A stretch of DNA of 64,000 nt from positions 1-64,000 of the forward strand of contig CAZMOB010000003.1 in NCBI GenBank assembly GCA_964567995.1. Reading direction: 5' to 3'. Origin of the DNA: JAGOTP01 sp964567995 (GTDB lineage: Bacteria > Patescibacteriota > Patescibacteriia > 2-12-FULL-60-25). Each line of letters starts with the position of its first letter. The first letter of the stretch is position 1. This document shows, piece after piece, positions 9,039-17,617 of this stretch. Position numbers and translations under genes: made by a program. The notes under the pieces are model-generated. The model had not been told where the DNA came from. It did not search any database and saw only the letters and a program-made list of their open reading frames with translations.

Positions 9039-9851
9039 ATGCCTGTCTTTCTGCACGAGCTCTGGATATTTGCTCTGAAACAAGCGCGCGCCTGTTTATT
9101 CGCTGGAGCATTTTTCGCACTCCTCTTCTTATCATCCATTTTGCCGCTTGGCCCATTCCAGCGGGCTGATATTTTGTTTCTCGCGGCGATTGGGATTCAA
9201 ATTGTTCTCTATCTCACCCACATCGAAACCAAAGATGAAATCAAAACGATCGCCCTGTTCCATCTGATTGGTTTATGCCTTGAGTTGTTCAAAACCAGCC
9301 CGGGCATAGCCGCCTGGTCATATCCTGAACCAGGGTTCTTCAAACTTGCAACCGTCCCGCTCTATAGCGGCTTTATGTACGCGGCTGTGGGTAGCTATCT
9401 TAGCCAAGCTTGGCGTATCATGCAGGTAAAACTTGTTGGAAAACTTCGCTATACGGCCAGCGCTCTGCTTGGACTTGCGATTTATCTCAACTTTTTCACC
9501 AATGAATTCTGGTTTGATCTACGCTGGATTCTGATTGCTTTGGTCTTCGTCGTCTTTCATAAAACGTACGCGGAATTCATCGTCACGAAACGGACCTACC
9601 GTCTTCCCCTCAGCCTCGTCTTCTTGCTGGTCGCTTTTTTTATCTGGATCGCCGAAAATATTTCCACCTACTTTGGGGCCTGGGAATATCCGAATCAACA
9701 AGGAGCATGGACCCTCGTTTCCTTCAAAATCATCAGTTCATGGTACTTGCTCGTGATCATAAGTTTCATCCTGATCGCTTATTTGAAACACGTGAAAGAG
9801 CTTCGGAAAGCGACTCAACCCCACCTCACCATTCCCCTCCTTCACAAATAG
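9039..9851 (+). CDS. DUF817 family integral membrane protein
   Basis: This 270-residue protein has about eight hydrophobic segments and the hallmark DUF817 stretches LELFKTSPGIAAWSYPEPG and PLYSGFMYAAVGSYLSQAWR near residues 85-125. The family consists of polytopic membrane proteins of unknown biochemical role. It begins 54 bp after the VOC gene in the same direction, so the two may share a transcript. No Shine-Dalgarno precedes the ATG. Family assignment is from recall of the motif and the topology. Confidence 0.8.
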   Translation: MPVFLHELWIFALKQARACLFAGAFFALLFLSSILPLGPFQRADILFLAAIGIQIVLYLTHIETKDEIKTIALFHLIGLCLELFKTSPGIAAWSYPEPGFFKLATVPLYSGFMYAAVGSYLSQAWRIMQVKLVGKLRYTASALLGLAIYLNFFTNEFWFDLRWILIALVFVVFHKTYAEFIVTKRTYRLPLSLVFLLVAFFIWIAENISTYFGAWEYPNQQGAWTLVSFKIISSWYLLVIISFILIAYLKHVKELRKATQPHLTIPLLHK

Positions 9852-9886
9852 AAAAGACCCCTCCATTTGGAGGAGCCTTTTCTATT
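9847..9886. terminator. Bidirectional terminator between convergent genes
   Basis: AATAGAAAAG (9847-9856) pairs with CTTTTCTATT (9877-9886), and an inner CCTCC/GGAGG stem has an ATTT loop. It separates the DUF817 gene (+) from the gene at 9895 (-). Confidence 0.85.
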
Positions 9887-9894
9887 CTTCAGGC

Positions 9895-10347
9895 TTAGCG
9901 ATTGATGGAAGGCGGAGCAGTTGGCAATTGATTTTGTCCACCAGCGGCACAAGCGGTCTTCACATCGCGTAGTTGGACTTCAAGTGTGGTCAGACGTTCG
10001 ACCAAGCGATCTACTTCGGATTGGACTACGATCGCACTTCCAGCAGCAGTTGACGTGGAGCTTGCCTCAACCGAGCTATAGGCTACAGCGCCCGTCAAAA
10101 CGACAGCCAATCCGCTCACAATTGCAGCCGCCCAGACGTGATTCGTGCCGCGCGCGGCATGGTACGCATGATGGTCACTAATAGAGGTCGTTGGACCCGC
10201 GTAATGCACATTACAGCTGACACCACAGGCTGAGTGACCGCAGACGGCATCCATCTGCTGTTCAGGCGTTGCAGACGAACTATCGTCCATAACAATAGGA
10301 GCGGAGCGGCGGCGGATAGTACGGCGCTTGAGAGGCTTGACGTCCAT
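9895..10347 (-). CDS. Single-pass membrane protein with Cys-rich N-terminus
   Basis: The 150-residue product has a basic N-terminus (KPLKRRTIRRR), a Cys/His cluster at about residues 35-60 (CGHSACGVSC, then HHAYHAARG), one membrane segment at about 70-90 (VWAAAIVSGLAVVLTGAVAYS) and a short coiled coil at about 108-130 (VDRLVERLTTLEVQLRDV). The Cys/His cluster may bind metal, but this is inference. No family is recognised. No Shine-Dalgarno is visible, and a TATGCT-like -10 lies farther upstream near 10400. Confidence 0.65.
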   Translation of the reverse strand: MDVKPLKRRTIRRRSAPIVMDDSSSATPEQQMDAVCGHSACGVSCNVHYAGPTTSISDHHAYHAARGTNHVWAAAIVSGLAVVLTGAVAYSSVEASSTSTAAGSAIVVQSEVDRLVERLTTLEVQLRDVKTACAAGGQNQLPTAPPSINR

Positions 10348-10423
10348 AGGAAAGAGCTGGGGAGGAAGGAGAATTAAGGATTTGCTCCTAGGATAGCATA
10401 CCGGTCAAAACGTCGACAACCCG

Positions 10424-10452
10424 TTGACGGAGCCCCTGTCGTTCGCTATGAT
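10424..10452 (+). promoter_or_regulatory. Promoter of tRNA-Val
   Basis: TTGACG (10424-10429) and TATGAT (10447-10452) are separated by 17 bp, with the tRNA beginning 17 bp farther on. Confidence 0.85.
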
Positions 10453-10469
10453 CCTGACGTTCAAAACTT

Positions 10470-10546
10470 GCGCGTATAGCTCAGTTGGTTAGAGCGCCAC
10501 ATTGACATTGTGGAGGTCTCTGGTTCGAATCCAGATACGCGCACCA
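10470..10546 (+). tRNA. tRNA-Val (anticodon GAC)
   Basis: The cloverleaf is complete. The acceptor arm GCGCGTA pairs with TACGCGC, the D-arm starts at GCTCAGTTGG, and the anticodon stem CCACA/TGTGG holds the loop TTGACAT with anticodon GAC. The T-arm carries GGTTCGAATCC, and CCA is encoded. GAC reads valine codons GUC and GUU. Confidence 0.97.
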
Positions 10547-10550
10547 TGTG

Positions 10551-10580
10551 AAAGCCGTAGCAAACGCTACGGCTTTTGTG
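10551..10580. terminator. Terminator 3' of tRNA-Val, shared with the convergent operon
   Basis: AAAGCCGTAGC (10551-10561) pairs with GCTACGGCTTT (10566-10576) around AAAC and runs into TTTTG. The reverse strand also ends in a T-run, so it can stop the export operon arriving from the right. Confidence 0.9.
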
Positions 10581-10603
10581 TGTCCGTGTTCCCGCCTGAT
10601 CTT

Positions 10604-11128
10604 TTATGGTTTTACAAACAATCGTGCTATTCCTTTCTGCTCAACTAGCTTCCAACCAGGCATATCAAAGGCAAAACTCACGACGCGAACTCCTGGCTTC
10701 GCTTGTCGGTTCAACTGTTCCTCCAAACGCGGCATGAGACGCATGAGCTGAAAGACACAAATCACATCGAACTGAGAGAGATCTGCGTGAAAGAAGTTTT
10801 TTTGCAGTACCGTTGCCCGATCCTTAAAGTGGCGGATGCGAAAACGAGAGATACGGGCAAGGATGGGACTTATTTCATAGCCAACGACCTGTGCACCCCG
10901 AGCAAGTGCTCCACGTAAAATTCGTCCATCTCCACAACCTAAGTCAGCCATATGCTCGCCCGGCTTGATCCTTGCGAGACTCATGGCATCCTCGATATCT
11001 TTTTTACGCACAGGAATATACGGGGCTCCGGCAAACAGTCCTCCGAATGAGCGGGAAACGAAATAGGTTCCCGCGAGGGTAATTAGTAACGCAAGGAACG
11101 AGACAAGCAGTTCACGGGGGCTATTCAT
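10604..11128 (-). CDS. Membrane-anchored class I SAM methyltransferase, FAM173-like
   Basis: This 174-residue protein has one N-terminal membrane helix (about 6-28) followed by a Rossmann methyltransferase core with the SAM motif DLGCGDGRIL and GYEISPILA. The layout (one helix, then APYIPVRKKDIEDAM before motif I) resembles FAM173-type protein-lysine methyltransferases, whose eukaryotic members modify mitochondrial targets. A paralogue lies at 58116. The ATG at 11128 overlaps the permease stop by 8 nt, so it is the last gene of the export operon. Its substrate is unknown. Confidence 0.75.
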   Translation of the reverse strand: MNSPRELLVSFLALLITLAGTYFVSRSFGGLFAGAPYIPVRKKDIEDAMSLARIKPGEHMADLGCGDGRILRGALARGAQVVGYEISPILARISRFRIRHFKDRATVLQKNFFHADLSQFDVICVFQLMRLMPRLEEQLNRQAKPGVRVVSFAFDMPGWKLVEQKGIARLFVKP

Positions 11129-12359
11129 AACGCAGGGCTTCAATCGGAGAGAGTGTAGCCGCTTTGCGTGCAGGATAATAGCCGAAGACCAGACCGATGG
11201 CGGTAGAGACGGCTGTGGCAAGAATGATTCCACCGCCTGGGAAAACAAACGTCCAACCGTCTTGGAATTGCGAGATTAGGATGATCGCGCCATACGAGAA
11301 GGTGAGACCAACAACAATGCCGATCACGCCTCCAGCGAAGGTCAAACAGACTGCTTCAATGATAAACTGACCCAAAATATCGCTCCGTTTGGCACCAATA
11401 GATTTACGGAGCCCAATCTCACGCGTCCGTTCCGTGACCGTCACGAGCATGATATTCATGATTCCAATACCACCGACCACCAACGAAATAGCCGCAACCG
11501 AAGCGAGCAGGATCTGAAGCACTTGACCGATCGCTCCCGCGCTCCGAATCGCATCTTCTTGTGAAGCAACTTGGAAGTCATCTTTTGCGAGCTTTCCTTC
11601 TGGATTATCGATGCCGTGATTATCTCGAAGCAAAATCCGAGTTCGCTCGATCGCGTCACGAACTGTTACGCCTGAAACTGGCTTGAGCGATAAAAAGTTC
11701 AGATGCGTCCGGTTGTACTGTTCAAAAGCGGTAGTAAAGGGAATGTAGACTTGGTCATCAAGATTCGAGAAAAAGCGCGTTCCACCCGGTTCCATCACTC
11801 CAATGATCCGATAGGAACGCCGACCCAAACGGACGGACTGACCAATGGGGTCGGTTTGGCCGAACAAACGCTTCGCAATGTCAGGCCCGAGAACCATGAC
11901 CGTCCGGCGCGAATTCAGATCGTCCTCATCAATAAATCGTCCTTGGTCTATTCGGACCGAAAAGGTCTGGAGCTCGCCTGGAGAGCTTCCGCTCACTTGC
12001 GTCAGCGCATTCACTGAATCAACGGTGAGCAGATCTTGGACCACAACCGAGGCAGCAACTGTTTTGACCCATGGCGTGCGCAGGAATGCTCGATAATCAT
12101 CAATCGTCAGGCTCTCTTTGATGTTATCCGTCGGTGGCCCAGCTTCCTGAGCATCTCCTTGACCATTCGACACGAAAATCATGTCCGAGCCGAACGAAGC
12201 GATCTGGGACAGCAAATACCCTTCGGCCGCTTGCCCAATCGACAGCATCAAAATAACCGAAGCGATCCCGATCACAATTCCCAACATCGTTAGCATTGCT
12301 CGACCACGCGTCCGACGAATGCTCTCGCGCGCAAGAGCGAATAAATCTCGGAGTTGCAT
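11121..12359 (-). CDS. ABC transporter permease, FtsX/MacB type (second)
   Basis: This 412-residue MacB-like permease has an N-terminal membrane helix after RTRGRAMLTMLGIVIGIAS, a large extracytoplasmic MacB_PCD domain (about 50-240) and three C-terminal helices forming the FtsX domain (about 285-400; GIGIMNIMLVTVTERTREIGL; ending SPIEALRYE). It is clearly homologous to the adjacent permease at 12362. The two may form a heterodimer with the ATPase at 13588. MacB-type systems use mechanotransmission to export substrates with a periplasmic adaptor; the substrate here is unknown. Confidence 0.9.
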   Translation of the reverse strand: MQLRDLFALARESIRRTRGRAMLTMLGIVIGIASVILMLSIGQAAEGYLLSQIASFGSDMIFVSNGQGDAQEAGPPTDNIKESLTIDDYRAFLRTPWVKTVAASVVVQDLLTVDSVNALTQVSGSSPGELQTFSVRIDQGRFIDEDDLNSRRTVMVLGPDIAKRLFGQTDPIGQSVRLGRRSYRIIGVMEPGGTRFFSNLDDQVYIPFTTAFEQYNRTHLNFLSLKPVSGVTVRDAIERTRILLRDNHGIDNPEGKLAKDDFQVASQEDAIRSAGAIGQVLQILLASVAAISLVVGGIGIMNIMLVTVTERTREIGLRKSIGAKRSDILGQFIIEAVCLTFAGGVIGIVVGLTFSYGAIILISQFQDGWTFVFPGGGIILATAVSTAIGLVFGYYPARKAATLSPIEALRYE

Positions 12360-12361
12360 AT

Positions 12362-13591
12362 TTATTCGTGGCGCAAGGCTTCAATAGGACTAAGAGCAGC
12401 TGCGCGCCGAGCAGGAGCGTACCCAAAAATGATGCCAATCGCTGTCGAAACGATTAATCCAAGGAGTACCCCCGGAACCGAGATCCCAAACGACCAGCCT
12501 GACTGAAAAGAAGAAATAATCTGGATTGCAAGCCAGGTTAGACCAATCCCAAGTACGATCCCGATACACCCGCCTAATGTCGTGAGCATAACCGCTTCCA
12601 CTAAGAATTGACCTAGAACATCTCCTCGCTGAGCGCCCAAGGATTTTCGCAATCCAATTTCGCGGATGCGCTCGGTCACCGTGACATACATAATATTCAT
12701 GATACCGATTCCTCCCACGACAAGCGAAATAGCCGCGATGGAAGCGAGTAAGATCTGCAAAATACCTGTGATCTGTTGGGTGCTGCGAATCGCGTCTTCC
12801 TGCGTCTGCATATGGAAGTCATCATCTTTTGCATCTGTAATATCATGACGATCCCGCATAAATTCTTCCGTTCGCCGAATCGCATCACTCAGCGCCAAAT
12901 CGGTTTTCAACGAAATCCCCTGCACGTATTTACGGTTATACACATCCATCGCCGAAGATACAGGAATATAGACTCGTTTATCCAGATCTTGAAATGATTT
13001 CGTTCCCGCCTCTTCCATCACGCCGATAATTCGAAAAATCTGTTTGTTAAGACTGATGGTTTTTCCGATTGGATCTTCTTGTCCAAAAGTATTACGCGCG
13101 ATATCAAAACCGAGCACGGCCACTCGAGCGTGGCTATCGAGCTCCCCTTCTGAGAAAAACTGCCCACGCGCGACACGGGTTCCGTAGATCGGCAGCTCGT
13201 CTGGTGCGGTACCTGCGATCGATAATGAAACATCTTCTCCATTAACACGTGCCACGTCGTTCAAAGTGATTCCAGCGACAATCTGCTTCACCCATAGGGT
13301 TCGACGAAGCTCTTGATAATCTTTGAACGTCAGAGACTGTTTCACGAAGGCCGTTGGCGTCGAACCCGCTTCTGGCTCTTTTGGACCATTCGCGATCTGC
13401 ACTAGATCTGAACCAAAGACTGAAATCTGATCGATAATATAGCGCTGAGCGGCCTCACCAATCGAAAGCACCAAGATAACCGATAAGATCCCGATAACGA
13501 TCCCCAACATCGTCAAAACAGACCGAGTTCCGGCTCGCAACAGACTCTTATAGGCGCTGCCAACAAGATCGGAGATTCGCATAACGCTCAT
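12362..13591 (-). CDS. ABC transporter permease, FtsX/MacB type (first)
   Basis: This 409-residue permease has the same architecture as its downstream neighbour: an N-terminal helix after RSVLTMLGIVIGILS, an extracytoplasmic domain and a C-terminal FtsX domain (GIGIMNIMYVTVTERIREIGLRKS; ending SPIEALRHE). Its start overlaps the ATPase stop by 4 nt (ATGA), and the next gene begins 2 nt after its stop, so translation is probably coupled. Two divergent permease copies instead of one suggest a heterodimeric translocator. Confidence 0.9.
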   Translation of the reverse strand: MSVMRISDLVGSAYKSLLRAGTRSVLTMLGIVIGILSVILVLSIGEAAQRYIIDQISVFGSDLVQIANGPKEPEAGSTPTAFVKQSLTFKDYQELRRTLWVKQIVAGITLNDVARVNGEDVSLSIAGTAPDELPIYGTRVARGQFFSEGELDSHARVAVLGFDIARNTFGQEDPIGKTISLNKQIFRIIGVMEEAGTKSFQDLDKRVYIPVSSAMDVYNRKYVQGISLKTDLALSDAIRRTEEFMRDRHDITDAKDDDFHMQTQEDAIRSTQQITGILQILLASIAAISLVVGGIGIMNIMYVTVTERIREIGLRKSLGAQRGDVLGQFLVEAVMLTTLGGCIGIVLGIGLTWLAIQIISSFQSGWSFGISVPGVLLGLIVSTAIGIIFGYAPARRAAALSPIEALRHE

Positions 13592-14322
13592 TTGAGCAAT
13601 ACCTCTTCTCCGAGCTTGCGACGGTGTTCTACTTTTCGATCAGACAGCAATAGCCCATCTTTCAAGGTCAAAATCCGTTCAGCGTATTCAGCTGTATACG
13701 TTTCATGCGTCACCAAAATAATGGTATGCCCATCTTCTTGGTTCAGCTTGAGTAATGTATCCATAACGAGTTTGCCCGATTTTGAATCTAGGTTTCCTGT
13801 TGGTTCATCGGCAAAGATAACAGCTGGATTTCGCACCAATGCACGAGCGATCGCTACACGCTGACGCTCACCACCAGACAATTGGTTCGAAAGATTTTCC
13901 ATACGGTGGGTCAAGCTCACAGCGGCAATCGCCTTCTTCGCCATCGCTACACGTTCACGCGTTGGAACTTTTGAATACAGGAGCGGCAGCATGACATTTT
14001 CCAAGACGGAAGTCTTTGGCAACAAGTTGAAAGCTTGGAAAATAAATCCAATTTTTTCTCCTCGAAATGCCGCCAGCTCATCCTCTTCTAAACCAGAGAC
14101 TTTTTTCCCATCGAAAAAGAATTCTCCGCTCGTCGCTGTATCGAGCAAGCCCAGGATCTGCATTAAGGTCGATTTTCCTGAGCCAGACGGACCCATGATC
14201 GACACAAATTGCCCGCGCGGAACGGTAAACGAGACCCCATGTAACACTTGAGTTACGACATCATCGTTCGTATAGTCTTTTTTCAAATCCTTGATTTCAA
14301 TGACCGCTTCAGATTGTTTCAT
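13588..14322 (-). CDS. ABC transporter ATPase, MacB/LolD family
   Basis: This 244-residue nucleotide-binding subunit shows Walker A GPSGSGKST (about 43-51), the signature LSGGERQRVAIARA (about 145), Walker B VIFADEPTGNLDS and the H-loop VTHE. The family powers lipoprotein or peptide export through FtsX-fold permeases. It sits between the membrane-fusion gene and the two permeases. The TNDDVVTQVLHGVSF start is typical of LolD/MacB ATPases. Confidence 0.93.
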   Translation of the reverse strand: MKQSEAVIEIKDLKKDYTNDDVVTQVLHGVSFTVPRGQFVSIMGPSGSGKSTLMQILGLLDTATSGEFFFDGKKVSGLEEDELAAFRGEKIGFIFQAFNLLPKTSVLENVMLPLLYSKVPTRERVAMAKKAIAAVSLTHRMENLSNQLSGGERQRVAIARALVRNPAVIFADEPTGNLDSKSGKLVMDTLLKLNQEDGHTIILVTHETYTAEYAERILTLKDGLLLSDRKVEHRRKLGEEVLLK

Positions 14323-14346
14323 AGGAGATTCAATGGCCGTTCCCCT

Positions 14347-16224
14347 TTATTTTGTGGCCGCTTCTTTCTGACGAGCCGCGTACTCTTCAGCAGTGAGCTC
14401 CCCCACAACCACCTGCTCTCCCAAAGAAACACCCGAAACGATTTCAATTCGCGCTTCATCCGCTCGCAAACCAGTCACAATCGAACGCTCCTCCGGCTGA
14501 CCATTCACCAATACTTGAACCGTTGGCTTGCCGTCTTTTTGACGAACAGCCCGCGTCGGGATCGAGAGGGTGGAAGAAGCACGATCTGCCGTCAGAATCG
14601 TCACATCCGCTGTCATGCCTGGCTTCACATCTTTTCCTTGAGTATCGATGCCGATAATCGCCTTGTAGTAGACCGCGTCTTGCACCTTGGTCTGATCGGG
14701 ATATTCGGCCGTAACGCTCCCCATAAATGGCTGTGCATCGCCGAAAGCATCCAAGACGATCGTCGCAGACTGATCTGTTGTGACTTTAGCGATATCTGCT
14801 TCTGGAATAAGGGCTTCAATCGTGAACTTGGCTTCTGCAATCAATCCCACCACCTTTGCGCCCGCCATGGCTTGTTCGCCAATCTTGGGGAGGACTTCGG
14901 CTACAACGCCATCAACGGGCGCAATGATGCGCGTGTCATTCAGGCGCTCGTTGGCTTGCGTGTAGGCCGTTTGGGCATCCTGTAACTGAGCGCGCAATCC
15001 AGCCAGATCAACCGCCCGTGGTGGCGCCTTGCGCTGATCAAGGCTCGCCTGCGCAGAAGCTAATGCGGCAGCCTGAATCTGCACAGCCGATTCAGCTGTT
15101 CGGACTCGACTTGTACGATTAGAATCTGCGATACGAAGATTGGTCTTCGCCGTTTCCAGCGCATTTCGCAGCTGATCAAGGCTTGTAGTTCGAGCCAGCT
15201 CATTGTTCGTAGCTAGCTGTAAGGCAGTTGTGATAGCCGTTAACTGGCCGCCGATCGAGACATGATCGCCATCTATCAAAGCTTTTTTTGCAGCGATTTC
15301 TGAAGCGGTGAAATTCGAGGAGCCAACGGTAGCCGTGAGGGCGCGCTGTACGAATTCAAGGTAACGCTGTGTCTTTGAAAGAGCGTCTTTCACCGATTCA
15401 CCCGCCTCGCGAACTTGTGCATTAGTTGCTTGAACCGACAAGGCACGTACTGCTTGAGACGCGGCAAGATGAGAGGTCTTGGCGATAGAATACTGATTCC
15501 GAGCACTTTGCAACGAAACGGTATCCCCCGCCCCAAACGTCAATGAATATCGCCAACTTTCCGATTGATTATCGACGCCTACCAACAAGTCCCCATCCGT
15601 AAGAGACGACTGCACCGGACCAAGCGCGTTCTGGAGACTGTTTCGCAAAGAAGCATACCCATTCACCACCGTTTGATCATTCGAATTGAGCGCGTTATCT
15701 AAGGCTTTCTGCGCCGTATCGACAGCGATCGTGGATACATTGAATTCATCCTCGACAGAACGTTTCATCGCTTCAAGATCGTTCTGTGCTTTTTGATAGT
15801 TCGCTTTCGCTTGATCAACACTCGCCTGAGCAATCCGAATCGTCTCCGCCGTTTCACCCGCTTCTCGTGCACGTAAATTCGCCAAGGCAAGTGACACGGT
15901 AGATGCTGCGCGACGAACGCCTAATTCAGCGTCGGTCGCATCGACCGTGGCTAAAATATCCCCCTTCTTTACCTGCGCCCCAACGGTAGCTGGAAGTGCG
16001 ATAATTTTTCCTCCACTCTTGAAGGACAGATCGATCCGAGCCTGTGGCACGACTTGGCCGGTCGCTTCCACGGTTTGCTTGAGCTCACCTTGGGTCACGG
16101 GCTGTGTATCATAAAACGGACCCTTTGGAGCTGTCACTCGACCGTAGACGATACCACCTCCTAAAAGAAGAATGATAATCAGCGCCCAGAAACGCTTCTT
16201 TTTCAAAAAATGAGGGAATTTCAT
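14347..16224 (-). CDS. Membrane-fusion (HlyD/MacA-like) adaptor protein
   Basis: This 625-residue protein is anchored by one N-terminal helix (about 11-28). The barrel-sandwich halves are at about 45-95 (GQVVPQARIDLSFKSGGK; VKKGDILATVD) and about 415-450 (RIIAPVDGVVAEVLP; GAKVVGLI). A very long, Gln/Ala-rich coiled-coil hairpin lies between them, followed by beta-barrel and membrane-proximal domains (GMTADVTIL; RAVRQKDGKPTVQVL). It would connect the ABC permeases to the outside. It is longer than typical MacA (about 370) mainly because of the extended hairpin. Confidence 0.9.
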   Translation of the reverse strand: MKFPHFLKKKRFWALIIILLLGGGIVYGRVTAPKGPFYDTQPVTQGELKQTVEATGQVVPQARIDLSFKSGGKIIALPATVGAQVKKGDILATVDATDAELGVRRAASTVSLALANLRAREAGETAETIRIAQASVDQAKANYQKAQNDLEAMKRSVEDEFNVSTIAVDTAQKALDNALNSNDQTVVNGYASLRNSLQNALGPVQSSLTDGDLLVGVDNQSESWRYSLTFGAGDTVSLQSARNQYSIAKTSHLAASQAVRALSVQATNAQVREAGESVKDALSKTQRYLEFVQRALTATVGSSNFTASEIAAKKALIDGDHVSIGGQLTAITTALQLATNNELARTTSLDQLRNALETAKTNLRIADSNRTSRVRTAESAVQIQAAALASAQASLDQRKAPPRAVDLAGLRAQLQDAQTAYTQANERLNDTRIIAPVDGVVAEVLPKIGEQAMAGAKVVGLIAEAKFTIEALIPEADIAKVTTDQSATIVLDAFGDAQPFMGSVTAEYPDQTKVQDAVYYKAIIGIDTQGKDVKPGMTADVTILTADRASSTLSIPTRAVRQKDGKPTVQVLVNGQPEERSIVTGLRADEARIEIVSGVSLGEQVVVGELTAEEYAARQKEAATK

Positions 16225-16251
16225 AACAAGAGATAGAGAGAGGAGAGTGGG

Positions 16252-16521
16252 TTAGTTCGTCGCTTCTGTCAGTTGACGGGTCATTGTATCAAGCATCGAC
16301 TGCATTTTTTCTAAGGGAAAAATGATAATCGGTCCATTCGGTTGATTCATCACCAAGAGCTTCGCGCCGGACTTGAGCTTGAATCGCTCACGAATATCTT
16401 TCGGAATAACGAGCTGGCCGCGGGCGCCAAGGACGGTTGCACCCATCAAATGACCGTCATCCGAAGCCATTTGTTTTCTCGTTGTTTTCTTTCTCTGGGA
16501 CAAAGGTTTAGGTGGATTCAT
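16252..16521 (-). CDS. AbrB/SpoVT-type transcriptional regulator, first gene of export operon
   Basis: This 89-residue protein contains a SpoVT-AbrB swapped-hairpin DNA-binding domain at about 27-72 (GATVLGARGQLVIPKDIRERFKLKSGAKLLV), preceded by a basic Lys/Arg/Gln tail. Such proteins dimerise and usually control their own operon. It lies 27 bp before the membrane-fusion gene and shares its promoter. An 8-bp inverted repeat overlaps its start codon, which is suitable for autoregulation. It has no antitoxin-toxin partner nearby, so a toxin-antitoxin role is unlikely. Confidence 0.85.
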   Translation of the reverse strand: MNPPKPLSQRKKTTRKQMASDDGHLMGATVLGARGQLVIPKDIRERFKLKSGAKLLVMNQPNGPIIIFPLEKMQSMLDTMTRQLTEATN

Positions 16522-16546
16522 ACAAATCTGAATGATAAGTATGAAT
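16516..16546. promoter_or_regulatory. Inverted repeat across the regulator start: candidate operator
   Basis: ATTCATAC (16516-16523) and GTATGAAT (16539-16546) form a perfect 8-bp inverted repeat with a 15-bp spacer. The start codon (16519-16521) lies in one arm and the -10 element overlaps the other. It could be an operator or an mRNA hairpin covering the start. Confidence 0.6.
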
Positions 16547-16573
16547 AGTAGGAAAAAAGTGTGGTTTTGTCAA
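16545..16573 (-). promoter_or_regulatory. Promoter of the export operon
   Basis: TTGACA (16568-16573) and TACTAT (16545-16550) on the minus strand are separated by 17 bp. The -35 lies within the 3' end of the upstream gene at 16570. Confidence 0.85.
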
Positions 16574-17556
16574 TTTGTCGCTTGTATATCTGTAGATTCG
16601 ACTGTATCTTTGCGAACAACAAGAAATACATCGTCAGATCGCCAACCACTATCAAGCGAACCCGTAACCAGACCCACTCTTCCATCATCGTACAACTCTA
16701 AACGAGGGATTTCTCCTGAACCAAATGATGAACCGAGCGCATAAATCGTCCTTTCCCTTCTCTGACTCTGCGCACCAAGTGACCTGTGGTATTTTTTTGA
16801 AAAGGCCAACAATTCAACAACCGTAGCTGGCCGAACTCCAGCCTTATCAAAAGCCTCAAACAGTTCATCAGTCCTTAGATGCAGTGTATTGTCAGGATCT
16901 TCGCGCCTTTGTCGGAATAAATCCTCAATAAAAAATAGTCGCGCCATACACGTCTCTTGCGTATAGCTCCGCTCAAGAGAATCAATAAGTTCTTTTCGTC
17001 GTTCGGGAGCACGTCGTGCGTAACCGACATAGATAACAATATCTTGCTCAATGAGATGAAAATGGCTCAGAGTTTTCCCTCCGTACTCTTCGCCAGCAAA
17101 ATCTACACCTAGGCCTTCCCACTTTTCAGAGTATTCAAGCGGAAAGGTTGTCAGACGTGGAATATCTCCTGGTAAAAAGGAATACCACCGATCCGGCTTA
17201 TATTGTTCGCTGATCCCCGGTTCAAGCGATTGACCTTCATGTAACTGCTTCAGCGCCTGATACAAAGTGGTCACCTGAGCAACAGACTCCCGAACGATCT
17301 GCTGATCAAATTCCGGATGACAAACCCCCTTCTGAGACAGCTCCTCCATCCAAGCTTCAAATCTGGTGTATCGCTCCCGAGTCATGCCTGGAAACTGTAC
17401 GAAAACAACTTGTTCTTCCGGTGACAAATAAAACGCTTCACACCGGACCAATGCCTTAACCATATCGCCTAAGATACGTTCTCGCATCTTGGCTTGCTCG
17501 ATACGCAATGCTTCCGTCTGTGCAGGAGGTACGGATTGCTCAGGGGAACCTGACAT
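16570..17556 (-). CDS. Hypothetical cytoplasmic protein
   Basis: This product of about 328 residues has no signal peptide or membrane helix. It is rich in charged and aromatic residues (for example DRWYSFLPGDIPR, FAGEEYGGKTLSHFHLIEQD) with a helical middle and a final beta-rich part (IPRLELYDDGRVGLVTG). I do not recognise a family. The start at 17556 is preferred because TATACT (minus strand, 17569-17574) lies 12 nt before it; a longer reading from 17625 would overlap the start of queA on the other strand. The promoters of this gene and queA are therefore divergent. Confidence 0.65.
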   Translation of the reverse strand: MSGSPEQSVPPAQTEALRIEQAKMRERILGDMVKALVRCEAFYLSPEEQVVFVQFPGMTRERYTRFEAWMEELSQKGVCHPEFDQQIVRESVAQVTTLYQALKQLHEGQSLEPGISEQYKPDRWYSFLPGDIPRLTTFPLEYSEKWEGLGVDFAGEEYGGKTLSHFHLIEQDIVIYVGYARRAPERRKELIDSLERSYTQETCMARLFFIEDLFRQRREDPDNTLHLRTDELFEAFDKAGVRPATVVELLAFSKKYHRSLGAQSQRRERTIYALGSSFGSGEIPRLELYDDGRVGLVTGSLDSGWRSDDVFLVVRKDTVESTDIQATN

Positions 17557-17606
17557 ATGACTGGAAATAGTATAACCCAATACGTAACTAGCCGTCTTCT
17601 TCAAGG

Positions 17607-17612
17607 TATGCT
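17607..17612 (+). promoter_or_regulatory. -10 element giving leaderless queA mRNA
   Basis: TATGCT ends 5 nt before the ATG at 17618. Transcription starting 6 nt downstream of the hexamer would begin at the start codon itself. Confidence 0.55.
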
Positions 17613-17617
17613 TTTCT

